44,458 nt of DNA from Bacillota bacterium (GCA_017543265.1 JAFYGI010000029.1:1-44458), one strand, 5' to 3'. Positions 26,729 to 36,444 are shown, counted from the stretch's first letter. Numbers and translations are program-made. The notes: generated by a model not told the origin, from the sequence alone.

Positions 26729-26810
26729 ATATAGGTATGGAATACTATATACGGATTTTTTATGATATAAACTACTAAATATACCATTATAAGGTTCAGG
26801 GGGCTATTAA

Positions 26811-28787
26811 ATGGAGCAAAAAAACAACCAATACGGCAACGAGAGCATTACCTCCCTAAAGGGTGCCGACAGGGTAAGGCTGCGTCCCGCTGTTATCTTT
26901 GGCTCGGACGGGCTGGAGGGCTGCGAACACTCCGTATTTGAGATACTTTCAAACGCCATAGACGAGGCACGCGAGGGCTACGGCAGCAAGATAGAGATAG
27001 TTATGGGCAGGGACGGCTCCATAACCGTCTGCGACCACGGCCGCGGCATACCCGTCGATTACAACACAAAAGAGGAAAAATACAACTGGGAGCTTTTATT
27101 CTGCGAGCTTTACGCAGGCGGCAAGTACCTTAACAACGCAGGCGATAACTACGAGTTCAGTCTGGGTCTTAACGGTCTCGGCCTTTGCGCAACGCAGTAC
27201 AGCAGCGAGTTTATGTACGTTACTATCTACCGTGACGGCTATAAGTACGAGCTGGAGTTTTTCAAGGGCGAAAATGTCGGCGGCCTTAAAAAGGAAAAGA
27301 CCAAGGTAAAGACCACGGGCACGACCATACGCTGGAAGCCCGACCGCGACGTTTTCACCGATACGGACATCCCCGCGGAGTATTTTCAGGAGATACTTAA
27401 AAGACAGTGTATCGTCAATGCGGGTCTCACCTTTGACCTTTACGACGAAAACACCGACGAGCATTACATCTACTGCTACGAAAACGGCATAAGGGACTAT
27501 ATTGCCGAGATAAGCGGCGGCAAGGGCATTACGGAGCCCGTTTACCTCTCCAATGAGACCATGGGACGCGACCGTGAGGACAAGGAGGACTACAAGCTTA
27601 AATACGAGCTGTCTTTCTGCTTCAACAACGAGATAAATTTAATGGAGTATTACCATAACTCCAGCTTTCTCGAACACGGCGGCTCACCCGACAAGGCGGT
27701 GCGTTCTGCCTTTGTTTCGGCTGTTGACAAGTATTTAAAGGACAATAACCTTTACAAAAAGGACGAGAAAAAGATAACCTTTTCCGACATCGAGGACAGC
27801 CTTATCATCGTTATAAACTCGTTTTCGACAATTACAAGCTACGAAAACCAGACCAAAAAGTCCATTACAAACAAGTTTATACAGGACAATATGACGGAGT
27901 TTTTAAAAAGCCGTCTGGAGATCTATTTTATCGAAAACAAGGCCGATGCCGACAAGATAGCAAATCAGGTCATCATAAATAAAAGAAGCCGCGAAACGGC
28001 AGAAAAGACCCGTGTCAGCATAAAGAAAAAGCTGACGGGAACGCTGGATATGAACAACCGCGTTGAAAAATTCGTAAACTGCCGCACAAAGGACGTTGCA
28101 AAGCGCGAGCTGTATATAGTCGAGGGCGATTCGGCACTCGGCAGCTGTGTTCTGGGACGGGATGCGGAGTTTCAGGGTATTATGCCCATCCGCGGCAAAA
28201 TACTTAACTGCCTTAAAGCAAGCTATGAGAAAATTTTCAACAGCGACATAATCACCGACCTTTTAAAGGTGCTGGGCTGCGGTGTGGAGCTTAAAACCAA
28301 GCACAACAAGGACCTTAACAGCTTTGACATCAACAATTTAAGGTGGAACAAAATTATTATCTGCACCGATGCCGATGTGGACGGCTTCCAGATAAGGACG
28401 CTTGTTTTGACTATGATATACCGTCTTGCACCCACGCTTATAAGCGAGAAAAAGGTATTTATAGCCGAATCTCCGCTTTATGAGATAACCAGCGGCAAAA
28501 ACACCTATTTTGCCTATACCGAAAAGGAAAAGGCCGATATTACAAATAAGCTTGGCGATAAAAAATATCATATACAGCGCTCCAAGGGTCTTGGCGAAAA
28601 CGAGCCCGAAATGATGTGGCAGACAACTATGAACCCCGCAACACGCCGACTTGTACAGGTCCTGCCCGAGGACGCACAGAAAACGGCCTTTGTATTTGAT
28701 ATGCTTTTGGGCGATGACTTAAAGGGCAGAAAACAGCATATAGAAACGGACGGCTATAAATATATCGACCTTACGGAGTTAAGCTAA
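26811..28787 (+). CDS. Type II DNA topoisomerase subunit B, divergent (ParE/GyrB-like)
   Basis: A 658-residue ATPase subunit that, with the next gene, should cut and rejoin both DNA strands. The GHKL ATPase has EILSNAIDEA (Asn for Mg-ATP) and DHGRGIPVDY. The TOPRIM domain has E438 in VEGDSALGS, where nearly all relatives have GDSAGGS, and D520/D522 in CTDADVDGFQIRT. The C-terminus has RSKGLGENEP and the TTMNPATRRL segment. Length fits ParE rather than the longer GyrB of proteobacteria. Many positions differ from housekeeping gyrase (LRPAVIFGSDGLEG in place of KRPGMYIGS), so this is probably topoisomerase IV or a Clostridial paralogue, not the main gyrase; I leave the symbol blank. RBS is weak (TTCAGGGGG). 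Confidence 0.88.
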   Translation: MEQKNNQYGNESITSLKGADRVRLRPAVIFGSDGLEGCEHSVFEILSNAIDEAREGYGSKIEIVMGRDGSITVCDHGRGIPVDYNTKEEKYNWELLFCELYAGGKYLNNAGDNYEFSLGLNGLGLCATQYSSEFMYVTIYRDGYKYELEFFKGENVGGLKKEKTKVKTTGTTIRWKPDRDVFTDTDIPAEYFQEILKRQCIVNAGLTFDLYDENTDEHYIYCYENGIRDYIAEISGGKGITEPVYLSNETMGRDREDKEDYKLKYELSFCFNNEINLMEYYHNSSFLEHGGSPDKAVRSAFVSAVDKYLKDNNLYKKDEKKITFSDIEDSLIIVINSFSTITSYENQTKKSITNKFIQDNMTEFLKSRLEIYFIENKADADKIANQVIINKRSRETAEKTRVSIKKKLTGTLDMNNRVEKFVNCRTKDVAKRELYIVEGDSALGSCVLGRDAEFQGIMPIRGKILNCLKASYEKIFNSDIITDLLKVLGCGVELKTKHNKDLNSFDINNLRWNKIIICTDADVDGFQIRTLVLTMIYRLAPTLISEKKVFIAESPLYEITSGKNTYFAYTEKEKADITNKLGDKKYHIQRSKGLGENEPEMMWQTTMNPATRRLVQVLPEDAQKTAFVFDMLLGDDLKGRKQHIETDGYKYIDLTELS

Positions 28788-28799
28788 GGAGTTAGTGCA

Positions 28800-31013
28800 A
28801 TGGCAAGAAAAACAAAAAGTGACAGCACAAATTACGAAAACAACTTTATACCGCAGAATATAACCGACACCCTTGAGCTTAACTATATGCCCTATGCAAT
28901 GAGTGTTATCGTGTCGCGTGCGCTGCCCGAGATAGACGGCTTTAAGCCCGCGCACCGCAAGCTTTTGTATACCATGTATAAAATGGGGCTTTTAAACGGC
29001 GCAAGGACAAAGTCCACAAATGTTGTCGGTCAGACAATGAAATTAAATCCCCACGGTGATGCAACCATTTATGAAACAATGGTGCGTCTTACGCGCGGCA
29101 ACGAGGCACTTTTGCACCCCTTTATAGACAGCAAGGGCAACTTCGGCAAGCAGTATTCAAGGGATATGGCGTATGCGGCCTCACGTTATACAGAGGTAAA
29201 ACTGGACAGTATCTGCAGCGAGATATTCAAGGATATAGACAAGGACACCGTTGATATGGTGGATAACTACGACGGTCAGCTTAAGGAGCCCGTTTTGTTC
29301 CCGACCACCTTCCCGAATATACTTGTTTCCACAAATACGGGTATTGCGGTAAGTATGGCATCCTCTATATGCAGCTTTAATTTAAAAGAGGTCTGCAATA
29401 CCACTATAAAATACATCAAAAACCCCGATATAGATATTAAAAAATATTTAAAGGCGCCCGATTTTTCCACGGGCGGCGAGCTTATCTACAACGAAAAGGA
29501 GCTTGACAGCATCTACGAAACGGGCAGGGGCAGTATAAAGGTACGCGCAAGGTACCGCTATGACAAGAAAAACAGCCTTATCGAGGTTTACGAGATACCG
29601 TATTCCACAAGCATAGAAATTATTATCGACAAGATAATAAGCCTTGTAAAGCAAAACAAGATAAAGGAAATAAACGATATCAGAAACGAGACCGATATAA
29701 ACGGCCTTAAAATAGCTATTGATATAAAGCGAAATGCCGACCCCGACAAGCTTATGGCAAAGCTTTATCAGCTTACCACGCTTTCCGACAATTTCAGCTG
29801 CAATTTCAATATCCTTGTAAACGGCAGCCCCCGCACTATGGGCATAAAGGGCATACTTGATGCATGGCTTGCATTCAGGACAGAGTGCATCCGCCGTCAG
29901 ACGGAGTACGACCTGCAAAAGAAATGGGATAAGCATCACCTTTTGGTGGGTCTTTCACAGATAATGGTGGATATTGACAAGGCTATCAGAATTATCCGCG
30001 AGACCGAAGAGGACAGCCGGGTAATCCCCAACCTTATGAAGGGCTTTAAAATAGACAAAATTCAGGCCGAATTTATTGCGGAGATAAAGCTTCGCAACCT
30101 CAATAAGGAATATCTTTTAAACCGCATAAGCGAAATGGAGAGCCTTGAAGCGGATATTGCAAAATTAAACGATATTTTAAGCGACGAGACCCTTATCAAG
30201 GAAATAATCATAGAGGAGCTTACCGCTGTTGCAAAGAAGTACGGTCAGCCCCGCAAGACCGAGATAATCTACGAGGAGGAAACGATCGACCTTACCTCGG
30301 ACGATTTTATCGAGGATTACGGCATAACGCTTTTCCTTACGGCGCATAACTATTTCAAAAAGATAACACAGGCTTCCTTGCAGGCCTCTATCCGCACCAA
30401 TTACGAGCATAAGCTAAAGGATGAGGATGAGATAGTGCAAAGCCTTGAGACCACAAATAAGGCCGATATTTTGTTCTTTTCAAGCAAGCAGAACGTATAC
30501 AAGGTAAAGGCATACGATCTCAGCGAATGCAAGGCATCCAGCCTTGGCGAATACCTTAACAATATGCTGGGTCTTGACGAGGACGAGACCATAGTCTATC
30601 TTGCCGCAACGACCGATTATAAGGGCTATATGCTTTTCGGCTACAAAAACGGTAAAATAGCAAAGGTGGATATGCAAAGCTACGACACAAAGCTCAACCG
30701 CAAAAAGCTTATAAACGCCTACAGCGACAAATCGGAGCTTACAGCCGCTATGTTTATTGCCGAGGACAGGGATATTATGCTTGTGCGCGACAACGACAAG
30801 GCTATGCTTGTAAATACCGCGCTTATACCGTCAAAGGCGACCAAAAGCACGGGCGGCATACAGGTCTATAATTTAAAGAAAAACAGCTTTATGACCCGTA
30901 TGACCGAAAGTGAGGGCTTTATCAGCGAGGATACGGAGTATTACCGCAGCGATAAGATCCCCGCAACGGGACATTTTATAAATGAAGCCGACAAAAACGC
31001 AAATAATCTTTAA
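28800..31013 (+). CDS. Type II DNA topoisomerase subunit A, divergent (ParC/GyrA-like)
   Basis: A 737-residue cleavage subunit. The active-site Tyr is in ASRYTEVKL (Y130 following R129). Other core segments are YAMSVIVSRALPEIDGFKPAHRK, NPHGDATIYETMVRLT and FIDSKGNFGKQYSRDMAYAASRY, in family order. The tail (about 500-737) should form a beta-pinwheel but lacks a clear GyrA-box, which points to a ParC-like decatenase. It starts 12 bases after the B subunit with TAAGGAG upstream, so the two are co-expressed. No strong terminator follows; a small hairpin near 31020 is not convincing. Confidence 0.9.
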   Translation: MARKTKSDSTNYENNFIPQNITDTLELNYMPYAMSVIVSRALPEIDGFKPAHRKLLYTMYKMGLLNGARTKSTNVVGQTMKLNPHGDATIYETMVRLTRGNEALLHPFIDSKGNFGKQYSRDMAYAASRYTEVKLDSICSEIFKDIDKDTVDMVDNYDGQLKEPVLFPTTFPNILVSTNTGIAVSMASSICSFNLKEVCNTTIKYIKNPDIDIKKYLKAPDFSTGGELIYNEKELDSIYETGRGSIKVRARYRYDKKNSLIEVYEIPYSTSIEIIIDKIISLVKQNKIKEINDIRNETDINGLKIAIDIKRNADPDKLMAKLYQLTTLSDNFSCNFNILVNGSPRTMGIKGILDAWLAFRTECIRRQTEYDLQKKWDKHHLLVGLSQIMVDIDKAIRIIRETEEDSRVIPNLMKGFKIDKIQAEFIAEIKLRNLNKEYLLNRISEMESLEADIAKLNDILSDETLIKEIIIEELTAVAKKYGQPRKTEIIYEEETIDLTSDDFIEDYGITLFLTAHNYFKKITQASLQASIRTNYEHKLKDEDEIVQSLETTNKADILFFSSKQNVYKVKAYDLSECKASSLGEYLNNMLGLDEDETIVYLAATTDYKGYMLFGYKNGKIAKVDMQSYDTKLNRKKLINAYSDKSELTAAMFIAEDRDIMLVRDNDKAMLVNTALIPSKATKSTGGIQVYNLKKNSFMTRMTESEGFISEDTEYYRSDKIPATGHFINEADKNANNL

Positions 31014-31122
31014 AATACGGGTATGATACCGAAAAATATTTGCTTTTGACGGTGGGATATCGTCATAAATCCACAAAATCAAAAAAAATTTTGTAAAAAC
31101 TTTGTTAATTTTGAAATTTTAG

Positions 31123-31151
31123 TTGTCAAATCATATTTTATCCTTTATAAT
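31123..31151 (+). promoter_or_regulatory. Promoter of the LRR surface protein operon
   Basis: TTGTCA (31123-31128), exact 17-base spacer, perfect TATAAT (31146-31151). The roughly 78-base leader holds a possible hairpin (GGAGA with TCTCC around 31158-31190). Confidence 0.7.
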
Positions 31152-31234
31152 ACTATTAGGGAGACCGGGCTTATTCCCCGTATGTTCTCCGAATGTATTA
31201 TGAAGGATAATTTTTTATTAAGGGGGCTTTTACG

Positions 31235-32359
31235 ATGAAAAAAGCATTATCGGTATTTATGCTTGCATCCCTGATGGCCTTGGGTACGGTCATCCCCGCA
31301 CAGGCGGCGCAGGGTGTAAGCGTTTTTGTAAACGGTCAGCAGCTTGGCAGTATGGGTGATTGGCCCGCGGCCGTTATCATCAACGATTCGACCTTTGTTC
31401 CTCTTGCGGAGATAAGCGATATACTCGGCTTCTACTGCACATGGATACCGGAGTCCAAATCAATAGTAATAGGCGGCAACGACAAGCAGATAACCATGCA
31501 GATAGGCAATGTCAACGTCATAAAGGAAGACACGGAAAGCGGCTATGAGGAAAACTTTACCATCCCCAATGCACCCACTATCGTGCAGAGCAAGACCTTT
31601 GTGCCCGTAAGAGCGGTTGCCGATGCCTTTGATGCAATGACCGACTGGGATGCAAATACAAAGACTGTAAATATCACAACATACGACGACGGCGGTTATA
31701 TTGAGTCGGGCGATATGTCATGGACATTCTCCGATGCGGGCACGCTTACCATTTCGGGCAGCGGCGAGATGCCCTTCTTTGAGGAAAAGGCACCGTGGTA
31801 TTACGATTGCATCAACCACGAGGGCACAATAAATATCAAGATAGAAAACGGTATCACGTCCATAGCTGCGGAAGCGTTCAAGGGCATAAACAACGTACAC
31901 AGCGTGGATATGCCGTTCAGTCTGGAGTCTATCGGCGCAAAGGCATTTGAGGATTGCTACGCGCTTTCAAAGGTGACTATCCCTTACAGCGTTACCTATG
32001 TAGGCAACGGTGCATTTTCCAACTGTACATCCCTTCAGGAGGTCACGATAGAGGGCTCGGGCACATCCATATCAAGTGATGCGTTCAGCTACTGCGTAGG
32101 CATTAAAAGGGTAAATATCAAAAAAGACAGCCCTGCCGACGATACAAACATATATCCCAAGGGAGCGCGTATAATATACAATAACAACACCAAAAACTCC
32201 GCAACGGGCTCACAAAATCTCGGCTCGGGCACGGAGGAGATAATCGGTGAAAACCCCGGTGAGATAACAGAAGAAAACACCGAGGTATACGAAAACACCG
32301 AAGAAGTTGTGACAGATCCCGTATATGACAGCGGAATAAGCGAAGGAGATACATTTTAA
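31235..32359 (+). CDS. Secreted protein with copper-amine-oxidase-like N-domain and BspA-type LRRs
   Basis: A 374-residue exported protein. Signal peptide to about residue 25 (ALSVFMLASLMALGTVIPAQA). Residues about 28-150 match the copper amine oxidase N-terminal-like domain that is common as a surface adhesive module (VFVNGQQLG, PLAEISDILGF, KTFVPVRAVADAFDA, WDANTKTVNI). Residues about 158-290 are LRR_5/BspA-like repeats (SIAAEAFKGINNVHSVDMP, SIGAKAFEDCYALSKVTIP, YVGNGAFSNCTSLQEVTI). The tail (about 320-374) is acidic and probably disordered. No enzyme motif; likely binding or adhesion. Strong AAGGGGGC ribosome site. The next gene starts at the base after its stop. Confidence 0.87.
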   Translation: MKKALSVFMLASLMALGTVIPAQAAQGVSVFVNGQQLGSMGDWPAAVIINDSTFVPLAEISDILGFYCTWIPESKSIVIGGNDKQITMQIGNVNVIKEDTESGYEENFTIPNAPTIVQSKTFVPVRAVADAFDAMTDWDANTKTVNITTYDDGGYIESGDMSWTFSDAGTLTISGSGEMPFFEEKAPWYYDCINHEGTINIKIENGITSIAAEAFKGINNVHSVDMPFSLESIGAKAFEDCYALSKVTIPYSVTYVGNGAFSNCTSLQEVTIEGSGTSISSDAFSYCVGIKRVNIKKDSPADDTNIYPKGARIIYNNNTKNSATGSQNLGSGTEEIIGENPGEITEENTEVYENTEEVVTDPVYDSGISEGDTF

Positions 32360-33007
32360 ATGAAATACTGCAACAGATGTTTCAGAAACATTGTAGACGA
32401 TGTGAATGTTTGTCCTTTTTGCGGCAAGGCAGACAAGCTGATAGATTACGACGGCGAAAAGCGCGGCGAGAATTTCACCTGCAACAGTGACTCGTCCTTT
32501 TCAAGCCATATTGACCGCGATGATGCCTATAATCTCGGGGACGAGGCCGCCGACAAGGCATACGGCAACCAAAGATCCCACAACATCGACAACTGCGAAA
32601 ACAGCCCCGAAACGGCGGTTGGTCTTGCCGACCGCGGTACACCGGGCGAAAACTTCAAGCTTACGCTTGAATATTTAAGGGCTATGCCCCAACAGGAGCG
32701 CAGCAGTCTTTTGTCGGAGGTATCGGCCGAAATAGCACGTCTTTACGGCGCTGCACCGAGCGATGATGCTACCGTCACCATAAACGGCCGCACCATAACG
32801 GTACCGCAGTTTCAAATCGTAAAGAAAATGTACGACAGGCTTGACAGCAGCGTAAACGCTTCCACCGTTGGTCCGGAGGAATTCAAAAAGTACGGTACGC
32901 TTTTTGTTATCTCTATTATACTGATGGTGGTGTTCCCGCCCGTGGGACTGCTGATGCTGGTCGGCATTATCGTTTACCTGACAAAAACACAGGGCAATAA
33001 AAAATAA
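32360..33007 (+). CDS. Zinc-ribbon membrane protein
   Basis: A 215-residue protein. Zinc ribbon at the start (CNRC at 4-7, CPFC at 18-21), a long polar Asp/Asn-rich middle, then a helix (about 98-120) and a C-terminal TM hairpin (FVISIILMVVFPPVGLLMLVGIIVYL). No known family beyond the ribbon. AAGGAG lies inside the end of the LRR gene and the start codon follows its stop directly. The cyclo-ligase gene follows after 19 bases, so the three are one operon; a functional link is not clear. Confidence 0.82.
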   Translation: MKYCNRCFRNIVDDVNVCPFCGKADKLIDYDGEKRGENFTCNSDSSFSSHIDRDDAYNLGDEAADKAYGNQRSHNIDNCENSPETAVGLADRGTPGENFKLTLEYLRAMPQQERSSLLSEVSAEIARLYGAAPSDDATVTINGRTITVPQFQIVKKMYDRLDSSVNASTVGPEEFKKYGTLFVISIILMVVFPPVGLLMLVGIIVYLTKTQGNKK

Positions 33008-33026
33008 GATAAAGGGGATGGTTAGT

Positions 33027-33599
33027 GTGGATAAAGTAAAAATGCGTGAAAAGTACAAGCTTATGCGTGATTCGATGCACAGGGCCGATATAATGGCTAA
33101 AAGTCTGGCGGTCATCGACCGCCTTGTGGGCACCGATGTTTATGCGCAGGCCGAGTGGCTGTTTCCCTACGTCAGCTACGGCAGCGAGGTGGACACCGTT
33201 TCGCTTATTGAAACTGCGCTCAAGCACGGCAAAAAGGTCGCTGTGCCTATCCTTATCGACCCCCGCCGCAACAGAATGGTCTTTTGCAAAATAGAAAGCG
33301 TAAAGGACCTTTCGCACGGACATTACGGCATACTGGAGCCGGTATACAAAGAAGAAAACGTGGTGGAGCCAAACGAAAAGACACTTATGATAGTGCCCGG
33401 TGTGGCCTTTGACCTTAACGGCTATCGTCTGGGTCAGGGCGGCGGCTACTACGACAGGTACCTTGCCGAGCATAAAAGGCTGGCAAACTACGGCCTTGCC
33501 TACGAGCAGCAGATAGTTGACAGGATAATGATAAACGGCTATGACGTGCGTATGGACGGCCTTGTTACCGAAAACAACGTATATAGATGGAGCCATTAA
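33027..33599 (+). CDS. 5-Formyltetrahydrofolate cyclo-ligase
   Basis: A 190-residue cytoplasmic enzyme that turns 5-formyl-THF into 5,10-methenyl-THF using ATP, returning stored folate to the one-carbon pool served by fhs and folD in this window. Hallmarks are LRD/LMRDSM-like N-terminus with basic residues, VPGVAFDLNGYRLGQGGGYYDRYL with the phosphate-binding Gly-rich loop, and YEQQIVD near the end. I chose GTG at 33027 because AAAGGGG leaves 9 bases; the ATG at 33018 abuts that site with no spacing. It is followed by a strong terminator. Confidence 0.92.
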   Translation: MDKVKMREKYKLMRDSMHRADIMAKSLAVIDRLVGTDVYAQAEWLFPYVSYGSEVDTVSLIETALKHGKKVAVPILIDPRRNRMVFCKIESVKDLSHGHYGILEPVYKEENVVEPNEKTLMIVPGVAFDLNGYRLGQGGGYYDRYLAEHKRLANYGLAYEQQIVDRIMINGYDVRMDGLVTENNVYRWSH

Positions 33600-33623
33600 A
33601 GGGGCATTGCGCCTGCGATAAAC

Positions 33624-33682
33624 GGCGGATATATCTTTTGAGGCAAATTTGCCTGTCTTGAAAGGATATATCCGCTTTTTTT
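33624..33682 (+). terminator. Long-stem terminator with nested hairpin
   Basis: GCGGATATATCTTTT pairs with AAAGGATATATCCGC (33661-33675), enclosing GGCAAATTTGCC (33642-33653), followed by a T-run. Sequence resembles the terminator at 24408-24475. Confidence 0.85.
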
Positions 33683-33754
33683 CTTTATTTTGGCGTTGTC
33701 GACTGATTTTTTTCATATTTTTTATAAATTAACGTAAAATTTGTTAAAAAATAG

Positions 33755-33783
33755 TTGTAAAATCTTTGTTTTTTTGGTATAAT
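33755..33783 (+). promoter_or_regulatory. Promoter of ppdK
   Basis: TTGTAA (33755-33760), 17-base T-rich spacer, perfect TATAAT (33778-33783). It rules out the upstream in-frame ATG at 33766, which would lie within the promoter. Confidence 0.75.
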
Positions 33784-33813
33784 ATCCATAACAATTTATT
33801 GGGAGGTTTAAAG

Positions 33814-36444
33814 ATGAGTAAAAAATATCTTTACTTATTCTCTGAAGGCAATGGCCGAATGAGAGAATTACTTGGCGGCAAGGGCGCTAACCTTGCGGAA
33901 ATGACTAACCTGGGTATGCCTGTACCGCAGGGCTTTACCATTTCGACAGAGGCTTGTACTCAGTATTATGAGGACGGCGAGACCATCAATGACGAAATTC
34001 AGGCACAGATAATGGAATATATCGCAAAGATGGAGGAGATCACAGGCAAAAAGTTTGGCGATCTCAATAATCCTCTTCTTGTTTCCGTTCGTTCCGGTGC
34101 GCGTGCATCAATGCCCGGTATGATGGATACTATCCTCAACCTCGGTCTTAACGATGAGGTAGTGGAGGCATTTGCGAAAAAGACAAATAATCCCCGTTTT
34201 GCATACGATTCCTACAGACGTTTTATACAGATGTACTCGGACGTTGTTATGGAGGTAGGCAAGAAGTATTTCGAGCAGCTTATCGACGAAATGAAGGAAA
34301 AGAAGGGTGTTAAGCTTGATACGGAGCTTACGGCCGAGGATCTTAAGGAGCTTGCAAACCAGTTCAAGGCTGAATACAAGTCGAAGCTCGGTGTGGATTT
34401 CCCCTCCGACCCCAAGGAACAGCTTATGGGCGCTATCAAGGCCGTTTTCCGTTCATGGAACAACCCCCGCGCTATCTACTACAGAAGAATGAACGATATC
34501 CCGGGTTCATGGGGTACCGCCGTAAACGTACAGTCAATGGTATTCGGCAACATGGGCGATACATCCGGTACGGGTGTTGCCTTTACAAGAAACCCCGCTA
34601 CGGGCGAGAAGAAGCTCTACGGTGAGTTCCTTATGAACGCACAGGGCGAGGACGTTGTTGCGGGCGTTAGAACACCCCAGACCATCGACCAGCTTAAAGA
34701 GGTTATGCCAGAGGCTTACGAGCAGTTTGTGGATATTTGCTCCAAGCTTGAAAATCACTACCACGATATGCAGGATATGGAGTTCACCATCGAGGATAAG
34801 AAGCTCTATATGCTCCAGACAAGAAACGGCAAGAGAACTGCCGCAGCTGCTTTAAAGATCGCTTGTGACCTTGTTGACGAGGGCATGATCGACGAAAAGC
34901 AGGCTGTATTGATGATAGACCCCAAGCAGCTTGATGCACTTTTGCATCCCCAGTTTGATGCTGCCGCTTTAAAGGCTGCAACACCCGTTGCTACCGCACT
35001 TGCGGCTTCTCCCGGTGCTGCCTGCGGTAAAGTTGTATTTACGGCAGAGGACGCTGTAAAGAAGGGTAAGCTGGGCGAGAAGGTAGTGCTGGTACGTCTT
35101 GAGACCTCACCCGAGGATATCGAGGGTATGAACTACGCTCAGGGTATTCTTACCGTTCGCGGCGGTATGACATCCCATGCAGCCGTTGTTGCACGCGGTA
35201 TGGGTACCTGCTGTGTATCGGGCTGCGGCGAGATAAAGATGGACGAAGAAAACAAAAAGTTCGAGCTTGCGGGCAGAACTTATACGGAAGACGACTGGAT
35301 CTCACTTGACGGTTCAACAGGTAAGATCTACGGCGAGGCTCTTAAGACCGTGGACGCTACCATCGGCGGCGAGTTTGGCCGCATCATGGCGTGGGCAGAC
35401 AAGTACCGCGCACTTAAGGTAAGGACAAATGCGGATACACCGCGTGATGCAAAGCAGGCAAGAGAGTTCGGTGCAGAGGGTATCGGCCTTTGCCGTACAG
35501 AGCATATGTTCTTCGACCCCGACAGAATTTCCGCTATCCGCGAAATGATATGCTCCGATACGGTTGAGCAGCGCGAGGCTGCACTTGCCAAGCTGGAGCC
35601 CATGCAGCAGGGTGACTTTGAAAAGCTTTACGAGGCTATGGCAGGCTACGGTGTTACTATCCGTTTCCTTGACCCGCCCTTACATGAATTTGTTCCTACG
35701 GATGATGCCGATATAGAGCTTCTTGCCAAGGCACAGAACAAGTCCGTTGCGGAGATAAAGGCTATCATCGCTTCATTGCACGAATTTAACCCCATGATGG
35801 GTCACAGAGGCTGCCGCCTTGCTGTTACCTATCCCGAGATCGCAGCTATGCAGACACGCGCCGTTATCAAGGCCGCTATAAATGTAAACAAGGCTCATCC
35901 CGATTACAATATCGTGCCCGAGATAATGATACCGCTTGTAGGCGAGGTAAAAGAGCTTGCATACGTTAAGAGCGTTGTTGTTAAGACGGCCGATGAGGAA
36001 ATTGCAAAGGCAGGTGTTGACCTTAAGTATCAGGTAGGTACTATGATAGAGATACCGCGTGCGGCACTTACAGCCGATGAGATTGCTAAGGAAGCAGAGT
36101 TCTTCAGCTTTGGTACAAACGACCTTACACAGATGACCTTCGGCTTCTCGCGTGATGATGCGGGCAAGTTCCTGGATGCTTACTACCAGAAGAGCATCTA
36201 CGAGGCTGATCCCTTTGCAAGACTTGACCAGGTTGGTGTAGGCAAGCTTGTTAAGATGGCTGTTGAGCTGGGCAAGAAGACCCGCCCCGACATCAAGCTT
36301 GGTATCTGCGGCGAGCACGGCGGCGATCCTTCGTCCGTTGAGTTCTGCCATAACGCAGGCCTGACCTATGTTTCCTGCTCACCGTTCCGTGTACCTATTG
36401 CACGTCTTGCGGCTGCACAGGCTAACATTAAAAACCCCAGATAA
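33814..36444 (+). CDS. ppdK: Pyruvate, phosphate dikinase
   Basis: An 876-residue cytoplasmic enzyme that interconverts pyruvate, ATP and phosphate with PEP, AMP and diphosphate; in anaerobic Clostridia it often runs in the glycolytic direction and saves energy through PPi. The N-terminal ATP-grasp domain starts YLFSEGNGRMRELLGGKGAN. The phospho-carrier His is in GGMTSHAAVVARGMG (H455, the same number as in the studied C. symbiosum enzyme). The C-terminal barrel has ICGEHGGDP with catalytic C832 and ends with SPFRVPIARLAAAQ. Start at ATG with GGGAGG upstream. Codons are those of a highly expressed gene. Single-gene transcript from its own promoter. Confidence 0.97.
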   Translation: MSKKYLYLFSEGNGRMRELLGGKGANLAEMTNLGMPVPQGFTISTEACTQYYEDGETINDEIQAQIMEYIAKMEEITGKKFGDLNNPLLVSVRSGARASMPGMMDTILNLGLNDEVVEAFAKKTNNPRFAYDSYRRFIQMYSDVVMEVGKKYFEQLIDEMKEKKGVKLDTELTAEDLKELANQFKAEYKSKLGVDFPSDPKEQLMGAIKAVFRSWNNPRAIYYRRMNDIPGSWGTAVNVQSMVFGNMGDTSGTGVAFTRNPATGEKKLYGEFLMNAQGEDVVAGVRTPQTIDQLKEVMPEAYEQFVDICSKLENHYHDMQDMEFTIEDKKLYMLQTRNGKRTAAAALKIACDLVDEGMIDEKQAVLMIDPKQLDALLHPQFDAAALKAATPVATALAASPGAACGKVVFTAEDAVKKGKLGEKVVLVRLETSPEDIEGMNYAQGILTVRGGMTSHAAVVARGMGTCCVSGCGEIKMDEENKKFELAGRTYTEDDWISLDGSTGKIYGEALKTVDATIGGEFGRIMAWADKYRALKVRTNADTPRDAKQAREFGAEGIGLCRTEHMFFDPDRISAIREMICSDTVEQREAALAKLEPMQQGDFEKLYEAMAGYGVTIRFLDPPLHEFVPTDDADIELLAKAQNKSVAEIKAIIASLHEFNPMMGHRGCRLAVTYPEIAAMQTRAVIKAAINVNKAHPDYNIVPEIMIPLVGEVKELAYVKSVVVKTADEEIAKAGVDLKYQVGTMIEIPRAALTADEIAKEAEFFSFGTNDLTQMTFGFSRDDAGKFLDAYYQKSIYEADPFARLDQVGVGKLVKMAVELGKKTRPDIKLGICGEHGGDPSSVEFCHNAGLTYVSCSPFRVPIARLAAAQANIKNPR

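Noticed and set aside
26811..31013. Calling the pair gyrB/gyrA
   Set aside because: Length, absent GyrA-box and divergence from gyrase motifs point to topoisomerase IV or a paralogue; the symbol was left blank.
31014..31080. Small hairpins as terminator of the topoisomerase operon
   Set aside because: GGTAT/ATACC and TGACG/CGTCA stems are only 5 bases and no T-run follows.
33766..33813. Upstream ATG for ppdK
   Set aside because: It overlaps the promoter -10 region; the ATG at 33814 has a strong ribosome site and gives the normal protein start.
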